In this document: positions 58,808 to 64,000 of the stretch, one piece after another
Layout of the letters: each line of letters opens with the position of its first letter
How positions within the stretch are numbered: position 1 is the first letter of the stretch
Source: Anaerolineae bacterium
GTDB taxonomy: Bacteria > Chloroflexota > Anaerolineae > Aggregatilineales > Phototrophicaceae
Length of the DNA stretch: 64,000 nucleotides
Reading direction: 5' to 3'
Assembly (NCBI GenBank): GCA_017303635.1
Contig: JAFLCG010000002.1
Span: forward strand, 62,001 to 126,000
Notes under the pieces: model-generated
Told to the model about the DNA's origin: nothing
Database searches by the model: none
Seen by the model: the letters and a program-made list of their open reading frames with translations, nothing else
Translations under genes and position numbers: made by a program

Positions 58808-59565
58808 GATAAAAGCTCCGGTGATTTACGGGCGATGCAGATGATGGACACCCCCAGAGGTAATGAAATACCCCAGCTCAGTAAGGTTGCTTCCAGATAA
58901 AGAATTGTTCTGACTATAGCATTGAGCCAACGTGGGGGAGGATTAAGATCGGTTGTGCCCTGCTCAGTCTGGAACATGGGCAATCGTTGAACCAGGCGCA
59001 TGAGCAGGATGAAGGGTAACAGCAGTGTATTGACATAGGTGATGCGTATCGGCACCAATCCAGCGTGGATCGCGTACTGCTGGATTTCTTCGGCGGAGAA
59101 GCGACGTGCCCCATGAACAAAGCGGTCATGGGAGCCGCGCAACCAGCTCAGCGCTGGCGCGCGGAAAAAGAGATAGCCACCAGGAGCCAATACCCGTGCC
59201 ATTTCTGCAAAGGCTGCTGAGACATCATTCACCCCCTGGGCATATAACACATCGTAGGATGTCACCAGGCCAAAGGTAGAGGCACGGAACGGTAGGGACT
59301 GTACATCTGCCTGAGCGAGTCGGGGAATGGACTTCTGACGGGCATAATCGAGCGCTAGACTGGAACGATCAACACCACTACAACTTCCCCAGGCAGACAT
59401 ATGTAACAGGTTACCGCCAGTGCCGCAGCCCGCGTCCAGAATAGATGGGTTCGGTCGATACGGTAGGATAGGCCGTAGCAATGTGCGGGTAATGACTCGC
59501 ATCCCCTGATACCACCAATGATCGTTTTCGAGGGTGGCCAATTCGGAGTAGGCGGCGGGTTCCAT
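58804..59565 (-). CDS. Class I SAM-dependent methyltransferase
   Basis: The 253-residue protein begins MEPAAYSELATLENDHWWYQ, typical of methyltransferases in polysaccharide loci. It has the SAM motif ILDAGCGTGGNLLHMS, CSGVDRSSLALDYAR and YDVLYAQGVND. A hydrophobic C-terminal pair (LLLPFILLMRLVQRL and LEATLLSWGISLPLGVSIIC) suggests membrane association. It may methylate a lipid-linked glycan or quinone-like lipid. ATG 59565 shares one base with the upstream stop (TGATG) and has GGAGG ten bases before. Confidence 0.92.
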   Translation of the reverse strand: MEPAAYSELATLENDHWWYQGMRVITRTLLRPILPYRPNPSILDAGCGTGGNLLHMSAWGSCSGVDRSSLALDYARQKSIPRLAQADVQSLPFRASTFGLVTSYDVLYAQGVNDVSAAFAEMARVLAPGGYLFFRAPALSWLRGSHDRFVHGARRFSAEEIQQYAIHAGLVPIRITYVNTLLLPFILLMRLVQRLPMFQTEQGTTDLNPPPRWLNAIVRTILYLEATLLSWGISLPLGVSIICIARKSPELLS

Positions 59566-61721
59566 CAGCCAGATACCTCCTGGCTTGGACGCGGTTTCCA
59601 GGAGCGAACTGCCCACTGATCTGCCCGCAGCAACCAGAGCAGACTGAAGGCGATGGTCGCCAGGGTGATCGCGCTTCCCCGATACAAGAATACTGGGATG
59701 TACTGAAAGTAAATCTGGAAGGGACGATCTTCACGGGGTAAAACCACCCCGATCAAACCACCGACCGACTCGATGCGAGCAGGTTGCCCATCCACTTGAA
59801 CACTCCAGCCGGGATAGGCGACTTCCTGGGCCGTTACCACTACGTCTATATCTGAGCGGCCATTGGTCATCAGCGCAATGTGATCGTATTCGCGGACAAA
59901 GGCCGTGATCTCATTGGCGAGAGAGGTATCGACCAGATCTTTCTGCGTATCCAGAATGGCTTTATCAATCCAGAAGGCATAAGGCAGCGCTCCTTCCCGA
60001 CGGTATATGCAGGGGACTCCAGGAGCTTCCCGGTTCTCACTTTCCGATAAGGGTACATAACCCCGTTCCAGCATCCAGGCTTCATCATAGTGATAACCAC
60101 CGATGGCGAACTCCGGCAGGAGATGGGGCAAAGGCGTACCACGTGGGATCAGATCCCGGTCAAAGATGGTGTGCGGGATGGGCAGGGCGTGATAATAATC
60201 GGAGGCAACCCATCCATGGCGTACCCGGTTTTCCAGATAGACATAAATCGTCTGGTATTCCAGTGTCCAGACATTAAGCTGCTTATCCGGATATTCGGCA
60301 CGAAGCCATTGAATACACTGGGTTTCCCAGGGATCAGGTGGCTGAAGCGTATGTTCACCCCAGGGTATATGCCACTGGCGAACTACATCCCAGGCTGCCA
60401 GAATGCTGCCTCCGATCAGCAGCGTCGAAGCTCCCAGGCGCAGCACTGCACGAGAAGCATTGGGAACTTCCTGAAGTGATTTCACCAAGCCATCCAGCAG
60501 CAAAGCGACGACCGCTGCCAGACCAAGCGACGCAATACCCATCGCGCGGGATACATGCCGGAACTGATCGGCGTAAGGAATATTCTGATAAGCCCATTCC
60601 AGGAAGGGATTTTGACCGCCACCCCACAGCATGAAAAACAGAAAGATCGCCCCAAAGACCAGAAGCATCTGCAAATCGAACTTCAAATGTCGCCGGTAGC
60701 TGGCGTGACCCATTATGATCACAGTGATTCCGGCCAGGAGCAGCAAGTACCAGGCCGGAGCTACATAACTATAGAAACTATAGCCACTACCAGGCGGTTG
60801 GAGCCTGGGGTCATCAGCATTCTTGGTGCCGCTGATGAACTGCTCAATCAGCACCGGAAGCGGAACCTGCGAATCGACTTCAACTGTTTGTCCACCGATC
60901 CGATCCCGATTTTCCCACACGGGCAGAAAGCTCACAGCGCTCAGGCCCAACGCCAGCAACCCTGCCAGCACAAAACCCGCGACGAGTCCCCATCGGATTT
61001 GATAGCGCTGAAACCAGGTGACCTTACGGCTTGACTGAGCTTTGCGCCGCAAAATAGTACCCAGGAGAATGATGCCGGAAGCCAACACCATAGCCGGTGG
61101 AAACCAGGGCAGTCCACTGTGAAACAGCATCGAAAAGAACAGGCCAAAGAGAATGGGTGGCCAGCGTCGGAATCCCTTGCTCATCCCGACCAAAGCCGCC
61201 AGAATGTAGGGAAAGTAGGCTTGGGTAATGATGAGCGCATAATGACCGGCGAAGGCATAGGCGTGCATATTGCCTTTGCCAATACACAGCGCAGCCAGCA
61301 AAAGCCGCCCGATCAAGCCCAGATTGAGGGTGCGAGCAAGTACCCAACCACCTAAGCCCGCCACGACTGCCGTTACCACAATCGTGATCTTGATACCAGC
61401 GGGCCCTAACAGCAATGTCGGCAGCGTGACAAAGGGATTGAAATAGGTTGCTACCGGGTTTTCGAGCAGCGGATCACCGTATTCCAGGTAGGGCTGCCAC
61501 TTGGGTATGTAACCCAGTTTTGGTAGCAGCGTTGTCAGACCAAAGGCAGTGCGCGTCAGGTATTCCGCTTCAACGCCACCTAACCGGGTATTGGGATCAA
61601 GATCCAGATACTGATAGGACGCAGCCAGAGCAATCAGCAGGATGACAATCAGTTCGGAGAATAATTGCCAGGTAGGGAGAGATTTCAGGTAGGGTATAGT
61701 GGAGGGTGTATTGTAAGCCAT
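59565..61721 (-). CDS. Large multi-pass membrane protein, glycosyltransferase/YfhO-like
   Basis: The 718-residue protein has about 12-13 helices in the first 460 residues, then a soluble domain (VRQWHIPWGEHTLQPPDPWE to YPGWSVQVDGQPARIESVGG) and a final helix before a basic tail (IPVFLYRGSAITLATIAFSL). This layout, including the YPGWxVxVDG phrase, is typical of YfhO-like/GT-C membrane proteins that use polyprenyl-phosphate sugars. The acceptor is unknown. ATG 61721 is used; a TTG three codons earlier is possible. It heads a three-gene coupled operon with the methyltransferase and GT2. Confidence 0.85.
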   Translation of the reverse strand: MAYNTPSTIPYLKSLPTWQLFSELIVILLIALAASYQYLDLDPNTRLGGVEAEYLTRTAFGLTTLLPKLGYIPKWQPYLEYGDPLLENPVATYFNPFVTLPTLLLGPAGIKITIVVTAVVAGLGGWVLARTLNLGLIGRLLLAALCIGKGNMHAYAFAGHYALIITQAYFPYILAALVGMSKGFRRWPPILFGLFFSMLFHSGLPWFPPAMVLASGIILLGTILRRKAQSSRKVTWFQRYQIRWGLVAGFVLAGLLALGLSAVSFLPVWENRDRIGGQTVEVDSQVPLPVLIEQFISGTKNADDPRLQPPGSGYSFYSYVAPAWYLLLLAGITVIIMGHASYRRHLKFDLQMLLVFGAIFLFFMLWGGGQNPFLEWAYQNIPYADQFRHVSRAMGIASLGLAAVVALLLDGLVKSLQEVPNASRAVLRLGASTLLIGGSILAAWDVVRQWHIPWGEHTLQPPDPWETQCIQWLRAEYPDKQLNVWTLEYQTIYVYLENRVRHGWVASDYYHALPIPHTIFDRDLIPRGTPLPHLLPEFAIGGYHYDEAWMLERGYVPLSESENREAPGVPCIYRREGALPYAFWIDKAILDTQKDLVDTSLANEITAFVREYDHIALMTNGRSDIDVVVTAQEVAYPGWSVQVDGQPARIESVGGLIGVVLPREDRPFQIYFQYIPVFLYRGSAITLATIAFSLLWLLRADQWAVRSWKPRPSQEVSG

Positions 61722-61753
61722 CGAGATCAATGAAAATGATGCGATAAGATGAG

Positions 61754-61791
61754 CTTACGGTAGCGCAAGGTTGGCTTAACTTGACCTTAAG
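61754..61791 (+). promoter_or_regulatory. CTTAAG-type boxes with 21- and 11-bp spacing
   Basis: CTTACG (61754), CTTAAC (61775) and CTTAAG (61786) have start-to-start distances of 21 and 11 bases, matching DNA helix turns as in OmpR/PhoB sites. The last two also form GCTTAA-N7-TTAAGC. The site lies between the divergent membrane-protein operon and the regulator gene at 61817 and could control both. Confidence 0.5.
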
Positions 61792-61816
61792 CAAGATAAC
61801 GTAGTCAGGATTTGTT

Positions 61817-62506
61817 ATGACCTTTAGCATCCTCATTGTTGACGATGACCCCATCATCACCCATGCGCTGGCCTATCGCCTACAAAAGACTGGCTATATC
61901 CCTTTGGTTGCCTCTAGCGCGGAAGAGGGTCTACTGCTGGCTGACCAAAACTCGGTCGATACAATTTTGCTGGATATTGGTTTACCGGGTATGGATGGGC
62001 TGGAAGCACTCCGCTTATTTCAATCCAAGACCAGTGCACCAATCATCTTTCTGACGGCTCGCCGCCGTGAACTGGATGAAATCTTTGGGCTGGAATTGGG
62101 TGCGGATGACTACATCACCAAGCCCTTTGATATGGATGTGCTGCTCACGCGGCTCCGCGTGGTCTTGCGGCGCGGCACCCGCCCAAAGCACACGGAGTCT
62201 TTGCTGCAGGTCGGCGATCTGGAAATTGACCCTGTCGGTCGGACAGTGCGGCTCGCCGGAGATCCAATTGTGCTGGCTCCCCGTGAATTTGACCTCTTAC
62301 ATCTGCTGGCGTTTGAAGTTGGACATGTCTTGAGTGTTGAGGACTTGCTCAGCCGCGTGTGGGGAGTGGACTGGATTGGCGAGTCACAGACCATCTATGT
62401 TCACATTCGTTGGCTGAGGGAAAAGCTGGAGAGTGACCCTTCTCAACCCAAGCGGATTCTAACGGTTAAAGGGGTCGGGTATAAGCTGGTTCCCGTTTCC
62501 GACTGA
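61817..62506 (+). CDS. OmpR/PhoB-family response regulator
   Basis: The 229-residue protein has a receiver (LIVDDDP; phospho-acceptor Asp53 in ILLDIGLPGMDG; Lys102 in YITKPF). A winged-helix effector domain follows at about 130-226 (GDLEIDPVGRTVRLAGDPIV, LAPREFDLLHLLAFEVGHVL, TIYVHIRWLREKLESDPSQP, ILTVKGVGYKLV). It is a DNA-binding transcription factor, phosphorylated by the kinase 11 bases downstream. AGGA precedes the ATG. Candidate target boxes lie just upstream and at 55876-55902. Confidence 0.95.
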   Translation: MTFSILIVDDDPIITHALAYRLQKTGYIPLVASSAEEGLLLADQNSVDTILLDIGLPGMDGLEALRLFQSKTSAPIIFLTARRRELDEIFGLELGADDYITKPFDMDVLLTRLRVVLRRGTRPKHTESLLQVGDLEIDPVGRTVRLAGDPIVLAPREFDLLHLLAFEVGHVLSVEDLLSRVWGVDWIGESQTIYVHIRWLREKLESDPSQPKRILTVKGVGYKLVPVSD

Positions 62507-62517
62507 GGAATTAAATC

Positions 62518-63948
62518 ATGCTCATCACATTGCGTGGGCGACTACTGGCCAGCCATATTTTGCCAGTATTGTTTCTAGCGCTTCTCCTGGGTGCGGTTTG
62601 CGTTTACCTTCTGGAAACTCGGTATACCTTCGACAATCTGGTGACACAACTGGGGCGCGACAGCGCCCTCCTCGCGGTGCTGGCTGCTGAACGAGGTTTA
62701 GATTGGGATGATCGCACCCAGGCGGAAACCTTTGTTGATGAATTAGATCCACTGATGAGTTCGCGACTGATGCTTTTGGATGCAAATGGCACCATGATTG
62801 CCTCCAGTCGGGAAAGTGATCAGGTTCGTATTGGCCAGGTGTTGACTGCCGAAGCAGTGCAGCGAGCAACGCGGGGCGAAGCTGGATGGGAAGTGGAATT
62901 TAATACGTTTATGAATGCTCGCATCGTCGATTTTGCCTATCCGGCTATGGACCAAACGGGCCGTTTGATGGGGATTGTCCGGCTGTCACAGGATATTACG
63001 GCGATTGAGCAACCACTGATCCCGTTGCGGGTATCAGTCATCGGCGTCATTGCCCTTGCAACTACGCTGACAGTGATTGTTGCCGCCGGTTTAGCGCGTT
63101 CACTGAGTAAACCCCTGATTACCCTGAAAAATGCCGTGATGGATTTGCCACCCGCTATTCGCCCTAATCGACTTCAATTGGTTGGTCCTTCTGAGATTCA
63201 AGCCGTCGCTGAAAGCTACAACTATATTGCCGAACGCCTTTTTCAAGCCGAGCAGGATCGTAAAGCCATTCTGACCGGCACCGTTCATGAATTGGGGAAT
63301 GCTCTGGGAGCCATGAAAGCAGCGATCCAGACCCTCACCTATGACGAGATGGATGACGAAGCTCTCAAACGAACAATGCTTTCCGGCCTCTATAGTCAGG
63401 TAGAAATCCTGCGAATCATGCTGGAAGACCTGGTCCTGCTGAGTGAAGCGCAATCTGGGACCATTCGATTGCAGCCCGAACGGATCGATCTGAGCGAGAT
63501 CGTAGAGTCGCAATGTCAAATCTTCAAAGGGATTGCTTTACAGAAGCGCCTGAACCTGACTTGGTCAGGTGATTGTGGGGATCAACACATTTGGGGAGAC
63601 CCGGCCCGGCTGGGGCAGATCATTGCTAACCTGCTGAATAATGCCTGCAAATATACCCCGGCCCAAGGCAGTATCCGGGTCTGTTATGAGATTGACTCCA
63701 ATGCCCATCAGGCAAGTGTGACGGTCAGCGATACGGGGATTGGCATCGCCCCGGAACATCACGAAAAGATCTTTGAGTTTATGTATCGTGCCAATCCCCA
63801 ATCCAGCCAGAAAGGGATGGGGGTCGGGTTGGCATTGGCACGGCAACTCGCGGTATTGCATCACGGTAGTCTGACTGTGACCAGTCAACTGGCAAAAGGG
63901 GCGGAGTTCACCCTGACTATCCCGATTCGTCATCCGGGTGCTGCCTGA
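62518..63948 (+). CDS. Membrane sensor histidine kinase
   Basis: The 476-residue protein has two transmembrane helices (about 13-32 and 172-192) around a sensor domain of about 140 residues (TYP: DPLMSSRLMLLDANGTMIAS). A HAMP-like segment follows, then the dimerisation box with His257 in TVHELGNALGAMKAAI. The ATPase part has NLLNNACKYTPA, VSDTGIGIAP and GMGVGLALARQL. The H-box reads HELGNALG instead of the common HELRTPL, but keeps the His-Glu pair. It pairs with the OmpR-type regulator upstream. Confidence 0.93.
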   Translation: MLITLRGRLLASHILPVLFLALLLGAVCVYLLETRYTFDNLVTQLGRDSALLAVLAAERGLDWDDRTQAETFVDELDPLMSSRLMLLDANGTMIASSRESDQVRIGQVLTAEAVQRATRGEAGWEVEFNTFMNARIVDFAYPAMDQTGRLMGIVRLSQDITAIEQPLIPLRVSVIGVIALATTLTVIVAAGLARSLSKPLITLKNAVMDLPPAIRPNRLQLVGPSEIQAVAESYNYIAERLFQAEQDRKAILTGTVHELGNALGAMKAAIQTLTYDEMDDEALKRTMLSGLYSQVEILRIMLEDLVLLSEAQSGTIRLQPERIDLSEIVESQCQIFKGIALQKRLNLTWSGDCGDQHIWGDPARLGQIIANLLNNACKYTPAQGSIRVCYEIDSNAHQASVTVSDTGIGIAPEHHEKIFEFMYRANPQSSQKGMGVGLALARQLAVLHHGSLTVTSQLAKGAEFTLTIPIRHPGAA

Positions 63949-63954
63949 ACTGTA

Positions 63955-64000
63955 CCGATGCAGGAACCTGGACGCCAGGTTCCTGCATCGGGGTGAGTTT
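63955..64000 (+). terminator. Terminator of the OmpR-type two-component operon
   Basis: CCGATGCAGGAACCTGG (63955-63971) and CCAGGTTCCTGCATCGG (63975-63991) form a perfect 17-bp stem with a 3-base loop, followed by GGTGAGTTT at the window end. Confidence 0.75.

Overview
The window looks like a chromosomal segment of a Chloroflexota bacterium, most like Anaerolineae and related lineages. This is inferred from gene content and not from a marker gene. The content includes several secreted or membrane-anchored TolB/PD40 beta-propellers, TPR proteins with one N-terminal membrane helix, SH3b proteins, a fasciclin/DUF4397 protein, glycoside hydrolases joined to SH3-like domains, 7TM-type histidine kinases, and short dispersed repeats. 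Base composition is moderately GC-rich and even. I see no rRNA, tRNA, CRISPR array, transposase or phage genes.

Layout. 1-9441: a truncated 7TM sensor kinase, two PD40 propellers, a histidine-rich membrane protein, a TfoX-C/HEAT pair, SlyD, an SH3/glycoside hydrolase and a TPR protein. 9840-15236: two coupled TPR proteins, an unknown small protein, and a NarX/NarL-type two-component pair. 15298-20459: a run of minus-strand genes (anmK, GNAT, peptide-binding protein, DppB, DppC) that suggests muropeptide uptake and recycling. 20686-33286: extracellular proteins (fasciclin, NTF2-like, HtrA lipoprotein, propeller, M23 peptidase, triple SH3b), an ion transporter and a GT39-like glycosyltransferase. 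33376-35527: a Crp/Fnr regulator divergent from a histidine-rich 12-TM membrane protein, with a palindrome and a structured leader between them. 35640-53390: mostly housekeeping and accessory metabolism: glycoside hydrolase, quinone oxidoreductase with HxlR regulator, SbcD, SDR, cupin, secreted repeat protein, acyl-CoA dehydrogenase, sucrase/ferredoxin-like protein, adenosine deaminase, homocysteine methyltransferase/MTHFR fusion, Maf, and an AAC(3)-like acetyltransferase. 53630-63948: a signalling and surface-polysaccharide island. It holds two receiver proteins (one with a kinase module, one with a degenerate module), an NDP-sugar epimerase, a DegT aminotransferase, a GT2 glycosyltransferase, a methyltransferase, a large membrane protein and an OmpR-type two-component pair.

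The most interesting non-genic signals are: (1) CTTAAG-type boxes at 11 and 21 bp spacing, both before the OmpR-type regulator and before the polysaccharide genes; (2) two GAACATATGTTC palindromes matching the Gram-positive type SOS box, one directly behind a TATAAT; (3) an 81-bp mobile-looking palindrome with 12-bp inverted ends; (4) heptamer tandem arrays, four of them inside an intact glycosyltransferase ORF; (5) a 69-bp exact direct repeat flanking an SDR gene; (6) a pairing-rich leader before the 12-TM protein; (7) recurring TGCTATAAT promoters and apparent leaderless starts. Starts below often differ from the longest ORF because ribosome-binding sites or signal peptides favour an internal codon.
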